NCBI GenBank assembly: GCA_964464145.1 | Contig: CAYXFB010000001.1 | Span: forward strand, 1-64,000 | DNA from: UBA5399 sp964464145 | Lineage (GTDB): Bacteria; Bacillota; Clostridia; Christensenellales; Christensenellaceae | Direction of reading: 5' to 3' | Length of the DNA stretch: 64,000 bases | In this document: positions 17,080 to 25,237 of the stretch, one piece after another | Numbering within the stretch: position 1 is the first letter of the stretch | Layout: every line of letters starts with the position of its first letter | Translations under genes and position numbers: made by a program | Notes under the pieces: model-generated | The model's database searches: none | Seen by the model: only the letters and a program-made list of their open reading frames with translations | What the model was told of the DNA's origin: nothing

Positions 17080-17577
17080 TTATTCGGCTTTCTCTGCGGC
17101 CTTTGCAGGCGCTTTTTCCGCGTCGGCTGCTTTCTTGGCCGGAGCCTTTTTAGCCGGGGCTTTCTTGGCCGGAGCCTTGTCCGCCGCCTTAGCCTCGGTC
17201 TTGGCCGGAGCTTTTTCCGCCTTGGCGGCCTTCTCCACTTTGGGAGCTGCCGTTCTCGCCGGAGCCTTCTGCTCGCCAACAGCCGTTATTTCAACCTTTG
17301 TGAAAGGCTGCCTGTGACCCTGCTTTTTCCTGTAATCGGTCTTTGCCTTATACTTGAAAACGATCACTTTCTTAGCCTTGTCATGCGCTATCACCTTGCC
17401 TGTAACGATGAAACCGTCCAGATAGGGGCTGCCCACGCTCACCTTACCGCCGTCTGCGGTCATCATGGCTTTGAATGTAACTTCACTGCCCACCTCCGCC
17501 TCCAGTTTTTCAACCTTTATAGCGGTGCCCGGCTCAACTTTATACTGTTTTCCACCGGATTCGATTATTGCGTACAT
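17080..17577 (-). CDS. rplU: 50S ribosomal protein L21 with Lys/Ala/Pro-rich C-terminal tail
   Basis: A 165-residue protein. Residues 1–100 are a normal L21 (MYAIIESGGKQYKVEPG through KKQGHRQPFTKVEI), which binds 23S rRNA. The last 65 residues are an added low-complexity tail of repeated A-P-A-K-K and K-A-E-K-A units, strongly basic and probably disordered, resembling histone-H1-like tails. The usual L21 length is about 103. A very good promoter lies about 90 bp upstream; the leader is in the position of the L21-leader RNA of Bacillota, though I cannot prove that fold. rpmA follows. Confidence 0.96.
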   Translation of the reverse strand: MYAIIESGGKQYKVEPGTAIKVEKLEAEVGSEVTFKAMMTADGGKVSVGSPYLDGFIVTGKVIAHDKAKKVIVFKYKAKTDYRKKQGHRQPFTKVEITAVGEQKAPARTAAPKVEKAAKAEKAPAKTEAKAADKAPAKKAPAKKAPAKKAADAEKAPAKAAEKAE

Positions 17578-17668
17578 ACACTTTTACCTCCTCTTACCAG
17601 TCTCGCCGCAGTCGGTCCGCCAAAAGCGCGTTTAATAAGATCACCATATGCGAGCGGCTCAATTCAAT

Positions 17669-17697
17669 ATATTAGCACAACGATAGGCCTCTGTCAA
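17669..17697 (-). promoter_or_regulatory. Promoter of rplU–rpmA
   Basis: Read on the minus strand: TTGACA (17692–17697), 17-bp spacer, TAATAT (17669–17674). The 85-nt transcript leader before rplU contains complementary GCCGC and GCGGC segments and may be an L21-leader-type autoregulatory structure. Confidence 0.85.
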
Positions 17698-17723
17698 CCA
17701 GAAACCGCTGTGCCGGCTTTTTC

Positions 17724-19250
17724 TCAGCAAAACACCTGCGCCCCGCCCAGCAGCTCTTTATCCGCCGCGCGGTGTATCTTTATGTGCTCGGGGTGCACGC
17801 CCGGCACGCCCTTTATGTAAAACTGCGTGTGCTCAAACGCCGGAAGTATGGCCTGGTTCATGTTGTTTTTGTTTACTATGAACTCCTCCACCGTGGGCGA
17901 AACCTCCACGATGTATTTGTTGCCGTCGTCACGCACGCTGCGCACCACCTCGCGCCGCACGCGCATCGCCATGCTGTCCAGATTGTATATGCTGCCGCTT
18001 CCTGCGCACACCGGGCAGGTGGTCTGCGTGAGCGTGCTCAAACGGCGGCGCATCTTTTTACGCGTCATCTCCACGAGGCCAAGCTCGGTCATGCCCAGCA
18101 CGTTAGATTTCGTCCTGTCCTTTTTGAGCGCTTCGGAAAGCTTTTCCACCACCAGCTTTTTATTATCCAAACACTCCATATCTATGAAGTCTATTATTAT
18201 TATGCCGCTTATATCGCGCAGCCTGAGCTGGTGGGCTATCTCCTCTGCCGCCTCGATGTTGGCGTTCAGTATGGTATCCTGAAGATTGTCCTCGCCTATG
18301 TATTTGCCCGTGTTCACGTCTATAACGGTGAGCGCCTCCGTCTCGTCTATCACTAGATAGCAGCCGTTTTTGAGCCACACCTTGCGGGAGAGCGCCTTCG
18401 TTATCTTGTCCTCTATGCCATAGCAATCGAAGAGATTGTCATCGCCCTCGAAGAATGTTATCTTCTCGCTCATTCCGGGCGAAATAATGTTTACAAAGGC
18501 GGTGATCTTCTCGAAATAGTCCTTGTCGTTTATAACGAACTCCTCCACGTCCTCCGTAAACATATCCCTCGCGGTGCGGAAGAGCAGGTTTTCCTCGGTG
18601 TGTATGAGACGCGGCGCCGTAAGGAAATCCCCCTTGTCGCACACCTTGCCCCACAGCCTTGCGTAAAAGTTAAGCTCGGCGGCTATTTCCTCGTCCGTCG
18701 CGCCCGCCGCGGCCGTGCGCATTATAACGCCCATTCCCGCCGGCTTCACGCTGGCCACTATGTTTTTCAAACGCTCGCGCTCCGCTTCGTCGTCTATGCG
18801 GCGCGAAACGCCTATATGATCCACCGTGGGCATGAGCACCAGCAGCCTTCCGGGCAGCGTGATGTGCGTTGTTACGCGCGCGCCCTTAGAACCGCCCGGC
18901 TGCTTCAAAACCTGAACTATTATCTCCTGACCAGCCTTCAGAATATCCTTTATATTGGGGATATCCAGCTTCTTTTTGATCTGCTCGCCCTCCGCGTCCA
19001 CATCAAACTCAAAGTCCTGCTCGTCGCAGAGTATGTCTCCGGCGTACAAAAAGGCGTTTTTATCCAGCCCCACGTCCACAAAGGCCGCCTGCATACCGGG
19101 CAGTATATTGGCCACCTTGCCCTTGTATATGTTGCCCACAAGCCTTTCCTTGCCGCGTATCTCCACCTGTATCTCCGCCAGCACGCCGTCTTCCAGCAGC
19201 GCCACTCTGGCTTCGTGCGGGTTTACATCGGCTATAATTTTTTTGACCAT
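17724..19250 (-). CDS. rng: Ribonuclease E/G family protein
   Basis: A single-strand endoribonuclease for rRNA and mRNA processing, of RNase G length (508 residues). The S1 RNA-binding domain lies near residues 35–125 (GNIYKGKVANILPGMQAAFVDVG). The catalytic core has the two metal-binding aspartates in VIDVNTGK and IIIDFIDM. The CPVCAGSG motif matches the zinc-link that joins subunits. The ATG at 19250 is preceded by a G-rich site; a TTG lies one codon upstream. It is in the conserved Bacillota order radical-SAM, DUF2344, rng, rplU, rpmA. Confidence 0.95.
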   Translation of the reverse strand: MVKKIIADVNPHEARVALLEDGVLAEIQVEIRGKERLVGNIYKGKVANILPGMQAAFVDVGLDKNAFLYAGDILCDEQDFEFDVDAEGEQIKKKLDIPNIKDILKAGQEIIVQVLKQPGGSKGARVTTHITLPGRLLVLMPTVDHIGVSRRIDDEAERERLKNIVASVKPAGMGVIMRTAAAGATDEEIAAELNFYARLWGKVCDKGDFLTAPRLIHTEENLLFRTARDMFTEDVEEFVINDKDYFEKITAFVNIISPGMSEKITFFEGDDNLFDCYGIEDKITKALSRKVWLKNGCYLVIDETEALTVIDVNTGKYIGEDNLQDTILNANIEAAEEIAHQLRLRDISGIIIIDFIDMECLDNKKLVVEKLSEALKKDRTKSNVLGMTELGLVEMTRKKMRRRLSTLTQTTCPVCAGSGSIYNLDSMAMRVRREVVRSVRDDGNKYIVEVSPTVEEFIVNKNNMNQAILPAFEHTQFYIKGVPGVHPEHIKIHRAADKELLGGAQVFC

Positions 19251-19354
19251 CAAGCCAGCCCCCTAAATCTAAAAAATTTCAAACTATATACAAACGGCCG
19301 ACGTTAAAACGCCGCCTAATCCCACCCAATATTGTTTACACGAAACGGTCACCC

Positions 19355-20023
19355 TCAGCCTCCCAGTGCGTAAAACGGCGCAACGCCGCCGGCCAGCGCG
19401 GCAAAACACTCTGTGCGGCAAATTCCGTATTCCGCCGATATGCCGGCTTCGCTCAAAAGCGCGTTTGCCAGCACCGCCGGATTGAGCGCGCCCTCGGAGG
19501 AATTTTTCACCACAGCCGAGACCACCCTGCCCGCGGCGGAAAGCTCCAGTATCTGCGGCCTTATATCCACCTCTCTGCCCTTACGGTCGGGCGTGAGGTA
19601 TTTTTCCGATCCATTCAACCTCTCGGTTGCACAACTTATTTTATCACATTCGCTTTCATTTTCAAACATGAATGTTATATCGTAGGCGGCGCTGTGGTTC
19701 AATGCCATAAGCTTTTTGGTGCCTTCGGGCAGCGCAAAAACCCGCTCCACGCGTATATCCCGCGTGAGCACTGCGTTGAGCGCCTCCATTGCCTGCCGCG
19801 TGTCCGTGCCGTCTGCCACACCCACCTCAAGGTAATCTGCCATCGTGAAATAACCCACCGAAAGCGGCGACGCGAAGGACATCACTATGTGCGGGTTGAA
19901 GCCCTGCGAATAGAGCACGGGCAGGTTCGCCCGGCGCAGCGCCCTCGCGAATGTGCGCTGCATATCAAGATGTGAAATATAGCTTGCCGCACCGCCGCGC
20001 GAATATTTTATGCCTATCTTCAT
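19355..20023 (-). CDS. DUF2344 (TIGR03936) radical-SAM-linked protein
   Basis: A 222-residue protein of the family always paired with a B12-binding radical-SAM enzyme. Recognisable segments are IKYSRGGAASYISHLDMQRTFARALRRANLP and YSQGFNPHIVMSFASPLSVG near the N-terminus. The function is not established. The ATG at 20023 follows GGGAGG and overlaps the stop codon of the upstream radical-SAM gene (ATGA), so the two are translationally coupled. In some bacteria the two are fused, supporting a shared job, perhaps tRNA or rRNA modification given the linked rng and ribosomal genes (inference). Confidence 0.9.
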   Translation of the reverse strand: MKIGIKYSRGGAASYISHLDMQRTFARALRRANLPVLYSQGFNPHIVMSFASPLSVGYFTMADYLEVGVADGTDTRQAMEALNAVLTRDIRVERVFALPEGTKKLMALNHSAAYDITFMFENESECDKISCATERLNGSEKYLTPDRKGREVDIRPQILELSAAGRVVSAVVKNSSEGALNPAVLANALLSEAGISAEYGICRTECFAALAGGVAPFYALGG

Positions 20024-21828
20024 GACACGCCTCCCGCGAATCCGCAATCCTTTTGCATACCGCAGCCAGAGCAGGCCTGCTTGCATATGGGCGTGGTCTC
20101 GCCCGCCCGCGCCTTATTAAGCTCGCGCGCGAGGTAGGCCGTGCTTATGCGGCTGTCTATGTGCGCATAGGGAAGAACTTCGTCCGTATCGCGTTCGCGG
20201 CAGGCGTAAAAATCGCCGTCTATGCCGCACTCCCTAAAAGCATTCGTGTAGCGTTCGAAGGAAAAATGCTCCTGCCAGCTATCGAACACCGCGCCGCTTT
20301 TATAGGCCGCCAGAAGCACGGCGGAAAGCCGCCTGTCGCCCCGCGCCAGCACCGCCTCAAGATAGCTCAGCTTAGCATCGTGATAGTTGAACTTTATGCC
20401 CCGCTGCTTTAGTCTGTCCTTCAAATAGAACTGCTTTTCGCGCAGCGCTTCCATGCTGTCCTGCGCCATCCACTGGAAGGGCGTGCAGGGCTTGGGCACA
20501 AAGCAGGAGGCGCTCACATTTATGGAAAGATTGCCGCCCCGCTCCTGCTTGGGAATGGAATAAAACACCTCGCGTATGGCGAAAACAAGCTCCGCGATAC
20601 CCTCAATGTCCTCCATTGTCTCGGTGGGCAGGCCAATCATGAAATACAGCTTTATGGTGGAGGCTCCGCTTTCGAAGGCGCGGCGCGCCGTCTCTAGTAT
20701 CTCCTCCTCCGTTATGTTTTTGTTTATAACGTCCCTAAGGCGCTGCGTTCCCGCCTCGGGTGCGAAGGTGAAGCCCGTTTTGCGAACCTGCGTGAGCTGC
20801 TTTCCAAAGTGAAAATTGTTCGCGCGCAGTGAGGGCAGCGAAACGGACACCCGCTTTTCCGCAAACTCGCCTATGAGCGAATCCAGCAGCGGCACTATCT
20901 GCGAATGATCGCCCGAGGACAGCGAACAGAGCGATATTTCCTCGTAGCCCGTGGCGGCTATTATGCCTCGCGCCTGATTTAGCACGGTATCCGCGCCGCG
21001 CTCACGCACCGGCCGGGTGTAGTAGCCCGCCTGACAAAAACGGCAGCCGTTGGGGCAGCCGCGCATTATCTCCAGTGTGCAGCGGTCATGCACCGTGTTT
21101 ATGTAGGGCAGCACAGGCTTTTTCATGGCCTGCGTATGTTCAAAATCGCGCACGAATCTCCGGCTTACGCGTTCGGGCGCGCCCTCCTTGGGCGTTATGC
21201 GGCTTACGCGCCCATCCTCCGCGTATTCCACGTCATAGAGCGTGGGCACGTATATTCCCTCTATGCCCGCCGCCGCGCGCAGAAATTCGGCTTTGCCATA
21301 ACCCTTTCGCTTGTGCTCCTTGTAGCATTCGCACAGCTCCACCACCTGCTCTTCGCCCTCACCTATGGCAAACATATCGAAGAAATCCGCCAGCGGCTCG
21401 GGGTTCACCGTGCAGGCGCCTCCGCCTATCACAAGCGGCATGTCATCCGTACGCTCACTCGCCAAAAGGGGCAGCCCGGCCAGCTCCAGCATGCAGAGCA
21501 CGTTGGAGTAGCACATTTCATAGGAAAGATTGAAGCCCACAATATCGAAATCGCGGAGCGGCGTTTGCGTCTCCAGCGCTCTTAGCGGTTCGCCCGCCGC
21601 GCGCAGCTCCGCCGCCATGTCTGTCCAGGGGCAGTAGGCGCGCTGAGCGAAAACACCCTTCACACCGTTGAGCACCTCGTACAGTATACCCAGCCCCAGA
21701 TTGCTCATCCCCAGATCGTATATATCGGGAAAACAGAGCGCGAAGTTCAGCTCCGCGCCCTCTTTTATAACGCTGTTCAGTTCACCGCCCGTATACCGCG
21801 CGGGTTTTTCCACCTTGGAAAGTATCAT
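20020..21828 (-). CDS. TIGR03960-type B12-binding radical-SAM protein
   Basis: A 602-residue protein. The N-terminal 170 residues resemble a cobalamin-binding Rossmann domain (CFPDIYDLGMSNLGLGILYE, VIGGGACTVNPEPLADFFD). The radical-SAM motif C-P-N-G-C-R-F-C follows MRG near residue 255 and binds the 4Fe-4S cluster that splits S-adenosylmethionine. TFAPEAGTQRLRDVINK is typical of the family. The C-terminus ends with a Cys-rich CKQACSGCGMQKDCG, a possible second metal site. The reaction is unknown. AGGAGATAT precedes the ATG. It sits 7 bp after rodA and overlaps the DUF2344 gene. Confidence 0.92.
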   Translation of the reverse strand: MILSKVEKPARYTGGELNSVIKEGAELNFALCFPDIYDLGMSNLGLGILYEVLNGVKGVFAQRAYCPWTDMAAELRAAGEPLRALETQTPLRDFDIVGFNLSYEMCYSNVLCMLELAGLPLLASERTDDMPLVIGGGACTVNPEPLADFFDMFAIGEGEEQVVELCECYKEHKRKGYGKAEFLRAAAGIEGIYVPTLYDVEYAEDGRVSRITPKEGAPERVSRRFVRDFEHTQAMKKPVLPYINTVHDRCTLEIMRGCPNGCRFCQAGYYTRPVRERGADTVLNQARGIIAATGYEEISLCSLSSGDHSQIVPLLDSLIGEFAEKRVSVSLPSLRANNFHFGKQLTQVRKTGFTFAPEAGTQRLRDVINKNITEEEILETARRAFESGASTIKLYFMIGLPTETMEDIEGIAELVFAIREVFYSIPKQERGGNLSINVSASCFVPKPCTPFQWMAQDSMEALREKQFYLKDRLKQRGIKFNYHDAKLSYLEAVLARGDRRLSAVLLAAYKSGAVFDSWQEHFSFERYTNAFRECGIDGDFYACRERDTDEVLPYAHIDSRISTAYLARELNKARAGETTPICKQACSGCGMQKDCGFAGGVS

Positions 21829-21835
21829 ATATCTC

Positions 21836-23008
21836 CTATCCTATCGGCCAGCGCGTGCGGCGCATATCCACACTCAGCACCATGCCGAACGCCATCATAC
21901 TCGTGAGCATATTGGAGCCGCCATAGCTGAAAAATGGCAGCGATATGCCCGTTACAGGCAGCAAGCCTATGTTCATGCCTATATTTTCCACCACGTGGAA
22001 AAGCGTCATAGCCGCCACGCCCATTATGATATAAGCGCCAAAATCGTCCTTGGCGCGCATCGCCAGCATTATGGTCCGCCCAATCAGCAGGAAGTACAGC
22101 CCCACCAGCACTATTCCGCCCACCAGCCCAAAGGCCTCCACGGTCACGGCGAATATAAAATCGTTCTGCTTTTCGGGCACGTAATCAAGCGTGGCCAGCG
22201 TACCGGGCGCGAAAAGCCCCTTGCCCGTAAGCCCGCCCGAGCCTATTGCCATCTTGGCCTGATTCACCTGCAAAAGCGAATCAGCGTCCTGACTGGCGGG
22301 ATCGAAAAAGGAATACAGCCGCGTTCGTTGGTATTCCGCCAAAATATCCAGATTGAGCGCCAGTATAACGGCCACCACGCCCACAATGGCTATCACCAAA
22401 AATATTTTCCAGCTGGTCTTGGCCATAAAAAGTATGACTATGAGTATGGCCAAATAAACGAGCGCGGTACCGAAGTCGGGCTGGGCAACCACCAACGCGA
22501 AGGGTATCAAAAACCGCCAAAGCGCGGGGAAAACGTCCCTGAAACGTGTAAGGCCGTCCTCATTTCCCTCCGTTTTCATGGCCACCACCTTGGAGATGGC
22601 CAAAATTATGCCCAGCTTGGCAAACTCGGAGGGCTGCACGCCGTAGCTGCCTATCATAAACCAGCCGGATGTACCGCGCTGGCTGGAGCCGAAAAACAGC
22701 ACTATAACGAGGAAAGCTATGCAGATCCAGTATATATAGTCGGATATTTTACGCACCACGGTGTAATCTATAAGCAAAAAGGCAAACAGCGCGCCCACAC
22801 CTATGCCAAAGAACATGAGCTGGCGCTGCGCAAAGCTGAGATCCAGATTCGCCATATAGTCCGAAAACGAGGATTCATCTCCGGTGAATGGCTGTGCCGT
22901 GGCGTTTATCATAGACATCATGCCAAAAAAGACAAGCGCGCATATAACGATCAGCAAAAACCAATCCACATAACGCCACATATGTTTGTTAAAAATCTTA
23001 GGCTTCAT
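21836..23008 (-). CDS. rodA: Rod-shape SEDS protein RodA (peptidoglycan glycosyltransferase)
   Basis: A 390-residue polytopic membrane protein of the SEDS family, which polymerises lipid II during cell elongation together with class B PBP2. Family marks are GSYGVQPSEFAKLGIILAIS, VVAQPDFGTALVY, KMAIGSGGLTGKG, the catalytic-loop region YVPEKQNDFIFAV and GISLPFFSYGGSN. About ten membrane spans are expected. The ATG at 23008 is preceded by AAAGGAGAT. The pbp2 and mreCD genes lie a few genes upstream on the same strand, but a terminator-like inverted repeat and a dispersed repeat separate rodA from minE. Confidence 0.95.
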   Translation of the reverse strand: MKPKIFNKHMWRYVDWFLLIVICALVFFGMMSMINATAQPFTGDESSFSDYMANLDLSFAQRQLMFFGIGVGALFAFLLIDYTVVRKISDYIYWICIAFLVIVLFFGSSQRGTSGWFMIGSYGVQPSEFAKLGIILAISKVVAMKTEGNEDGLTRFRDVFPALWRFLIPFALVVAQPDFGTALVYLAILIVILFMAKTSWKIFLVIAIVGVVAVILALNLDILAEYQRTRLYSFFDPASQDADSLLQVNQAKMAIGSGGLTGKGLFAPGTLATLDYVPEKQNDFIFAVTVEAFGLVGGIVLVGLYFLLIGRTIMLAMRAKDDFGAYIIMGVAAMTLFHVVENIGMNIGLLPVTGISLPFFSYGGSNMLTSMMAFGMVLSVDMRRTRWPIG

Positions 23009-23045
23009 CGATCTCCTTTCGCTGCCTCGGCTCTTTGCGCGCACC

Positions 23046-23175
23046 ATATAATACTGATTTCAAATTAAAATCTTTAATTTGAAATACTGCGCAAAATTGC
23101 GCAGTGCCGCTATGCGGCTTCGTCTCATGCCATTCCATACGCGCTGACGCGCTATAAAAACATAAATGTTTTTAT
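23046..23175 (-). repeat. Dispersed multi-hairpin repeat, copy 2
   Basis: On the minus strand: AAAAACA/TGTTTTT; ATAGCGCG then GCGCGT; the core TGGAATGGCATGAGACG identical to copy 1 over its length; GCCGC/GCGGC; CTGCGCAA/TTGCGCAG; ATTTCAAATTAAA/TTTAATTTGAAAT; ending in AGTATTA. Stem sequences differ from copy 1 while pairing is kept. Confidence 0.7.
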
Positions 23176-23188
23176 ATGGAAATAGTAT

Positions 23189-23251
23189 AAAAAGGGGTAC
23201 GCACGAGAACCGCGGAAAAGCTCCCGCGCCTCCCGGAAACAACCCCTTTTT
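23189..23251 (-). terminator. Large inverted repeat between minE and rodA
   Basis: AAAAAGGGGT and ACCCCTTTTT pair over 10 bp around a 43-nt loop that itself holds a GC-rich hairpin. A T-run ends the minus-strand stem, so it can act as a terminator or attenuator after minE. Confidence 0.55.
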
Positions 23252-23266
23252 CCTTCGATATCGGCG

Positions 23267-23551
23267 CTACCTACTCGAATTCCTTACCATCTGTTTTATC
23301 TTTCGAATAGGTATATTTGCGACCAGCTGGGACGAAATGCCCTCCTCCTCGTTTTGCACGTTTCGGAAATCCATTTCAAACTCCTGCTCGTCTATCTCCA
23401 CATACTTGGATATGACCTGCATGATGTCTCTTTTCATCATCTCTATCATATCATCGTTCTTGGTGGTGCCCGCCCTGTCGTATATAAGCACCAGCTTCAA
23501 GCGGTCCTTAGCGACCTGACTGCTCTTTTTTTTGCCAAACAACCATCCCAT
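23267..23551 (-). CDS. minE: Cell-division topological specificity factor MinE
   Basis: A 94-residue protein that drives MinD off the membrane and so sets up the Min oscillation or gradient placing the septum at mid-cell. The N-terminal part (LFGKKKSSQVAKDRLKLVLIYDR) is the MinD-contacting region with a membrane-targeting start. The C-terminal dimerisation part has IMQVISKYVEIDEQEFEMDF. It follows minD by 13 bp in the order minC–minD–minE. The presence of MinE rather than DivIVA-dependent MinJ is typical of many Clostridia. Confidence 0.95.
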   Translation of the reverse strand: MGWLFGKKKSSQVAKDRLKLVLIYDRAGTTKNDDMIEMMKRDIMQVISKYVEIDEQEFEMDFRNVQNEEEGISSQLVANIPIRKIKQMVRNSSR

Positions 23552-23564
23552 AGCGAACCCCCCG

Positions 23565-24356
23565 TTACTTCGAGAACAGCTTTTTCAACTTACCAAAAAA
23601 GCTTGTGCCCTGCTGTAGATTCATCATGGGTACGTCCTCGCCCATTATTCGCCGCGTAACGTTCCTGTAGGCCTTGCCCGCCATGGAGCTGTCGTCCGTT
23701 ACGGCAGGCTCTCCCAGATTGGAGGAGCGGAATATAAGCTCGTCCTCGGGTATCACGCCTATGAGGTCTATGCCCAGTATCTCAAGCGTATCGTCTATGG
23801 CCAGCATATCGCCTTTTTTAACGAGATCGGGACGCAGGCGGTTTATGAGTAGCCGCACATCCTCTATGCCGTTGGACGAAAGCAGGCCTATTATCCTGTC
23901 CGCGTCGCGCACGGAGGATACCTCGGGCACCGTCACCACAATGGCGGCCTTCGCGCCCGCCACGGCGTTTTTGAAGCCGCGCTCTATGCCCGCCGGGCAA
24001 TCTATCAAAACATAGTCAAAATCCTCTTTGAGCTCATCTATGAGCGTCACCATCTGCTCCGGCGAAACCGCCATCTTATTTCGGGTCTGCGCGGCGGGCA
24101 AAAGATACAGCCCGTCATAGCGCTTGTCCTTTATAAGCGCCTGCTTCAGCTTGCAGGTCTTTTCCACAACGTCCACAAGATCGTAAACTATCCTGTTTTC
24201 AAGCCCCAGCACCACGTCAAGGTTGCGAAGGCCTATATCGGTGTCCACCAGCACCACTTTTTTGCCGGCCATAGCAAGGCCGGTGCCAAGGTTTGCCGTG
24301 GAGGTGGTCTTGCCCACGCCGCCCTTGCCCGATGTTATAACGATCACATTTTCCAT
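23565..24356 (-). CDS. minD: Septum-site determining ATPase MinD
   Basis: A 263-residue ParA/MinD-type ATPase that binds the membrane when ATP-bound and recruits MinC. The deviant Walker A motif KGGVGKTT lies at residues 11–18, followed by VLVDTDIGLRNLD and the Walker B-like FDYVLIDCPAGIE. The C-terminal SFFGKLKKLFSK forms the amphipathic membrane-targeting helix. It lies between minC (85-bp gap) and minE (13-bp gap). Confidence 0.97.
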   Translation of the reverse strand: MENVIVITSGKGGVGKTTSTANLGTGLAMAGKKVVLVDTDIGLRNLDVVLGLENRIVYDLVDVVEKTCKLKQALIKDKRYDGLYLLPAAQTRNKMAVSPEQMVTLIDELKEDFDYVLIDCPAGIERGFKNAVAGAKAAIVVTVPEVSSVRDADRIIGLLSSNGIEDVRLLINRLRPDLVKKGDMLAIDDTLEILGIDLIGVIPEDELIFRSSNLGEPAVTDDSSMAGKAYRNVTRRIMGEDVPMMNLQQGTSFFGKLKKLFSK

Positions 24357-24441
24357 AGAATCTCTCCCCGCGACGCTTGCCGCCGCCCAAGCTGTATTGT
24401 TGCCGCGCGCGCTATACCTGCGGCGCGGTTTCTTCCGTCCC

Positions 24442-25137
24442 TCATCTGGCCGTTATTGGCCGAATGACCACTTTGCCGTCCAGCAGCTCGGCAATTTCCG
24501 GCTGCCCCACGCCCTCGGGATTGGGGAAGGTTATCACCCGCCCGGATATCCTGAGCTGCTTGGGGCACATATGCACCGCCGCCACGCACACATCCTTGCG
24601 ACCCGCGCAACCTGCGTGCGCCAAACCGCGCAGTGTGCCAAACACGGCTATGCTGCCCCCGGCAATTATCTCCGCGCCCGGGTTCACATCGCCTATCACC
24701 ACGATATCCCCCTCGCTCTCTATGCGCTGCCCGCTTCTCACCGTGCCGTTTATAAAGGCGGAGTTCGCGTTTATGTAGGGTATGGAAACCGGCTCAGTCT
24801 CCTTTATGCTGGTATCGCGGCGCTTCATTGCCGCGGCGGGCGATTTCATGGCGTTTTCCATGCTCCGCTCCACATTGCGCAATATATCAGCCTCGTCGCC
24901 AAACATAACGTCCGCTATGCCGTAATCCATCTCAAAGACGCGCTTCATCTCGCGGCGCTGCGCCTCCGAAAGCGCTTTTCCACGGATCACCACCTTTGTA
25001 TGGCTGTCCTTAAAAAAGCTTTCGTTCGTTTTGAGTTTTTCCAAAAGCTCCCCCCTCAGCATGGGGTAGGTGCCTTTTTCACTCAATGTTATCTCAAGGC
25101 CGTTTTCCTTGCCTTTTATTATTACGTTGCTCTGCAA
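24442..25137 (-). CDS. minC: Septum-site determining protein MinC
   Basis: A 231-residue inhibitor of FtsZ assembly carried to the poles by MinD. The N-terminal domain (residues 1–80) has VIIKGKENGLEI. The C-terminal beta-helix shows the repeated glycine pattern of the family: INGTVRSGQRIESEGDIVVIGDVNPGAEIIAGGSIAVFGTLRG. GGAGGGAAGCA precedes the ATG. A strong promoter lies 50 bp upstream, so the min genes are transcribed independently of pbp2. Confidence 0.94.
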   Translation of the reverse strand: MQSNVIIKGKENGLEITLSEKGTYPMLRGELLEKLKTNESFFKDSHTKVVIRGKALSEAQRREMKRVFEMDYGIADVMFGDEADILRNVERSMENAMKSPAAAMKRRDTSIKETEPVSIPYINANSAFINGTVRSGQRIESEGDIVVIGDVNPGAEIIAGGSIAVFGTLRGLAHAGCAGRKDVCVAAVHMCPKQLRISGRVITFPNPEGVGQPEIAELLDGKVVIRPITAR

Positions 25138-25184
25138 TTGCTTCCCTCCAACCCGGAGCGCGTTTCCGCGCGGCTAACGCATAC

Positions 25185-25213
25185 ATTATACAGGATTTAT
25201 TTTGCTTAGGCAA
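25185..25213 (-). promoter_or_regulatory. Promoter of the min genes
   Basis: On the minus strand: TTGCCT (25208–25213), 17-bp spacer, TATAAT (25185–25190), about 48 bp before minC. Confidence 0.75.
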
Positions 25214-25237
25214 GCTAATGCCGCTCTGTGAAGGCGG

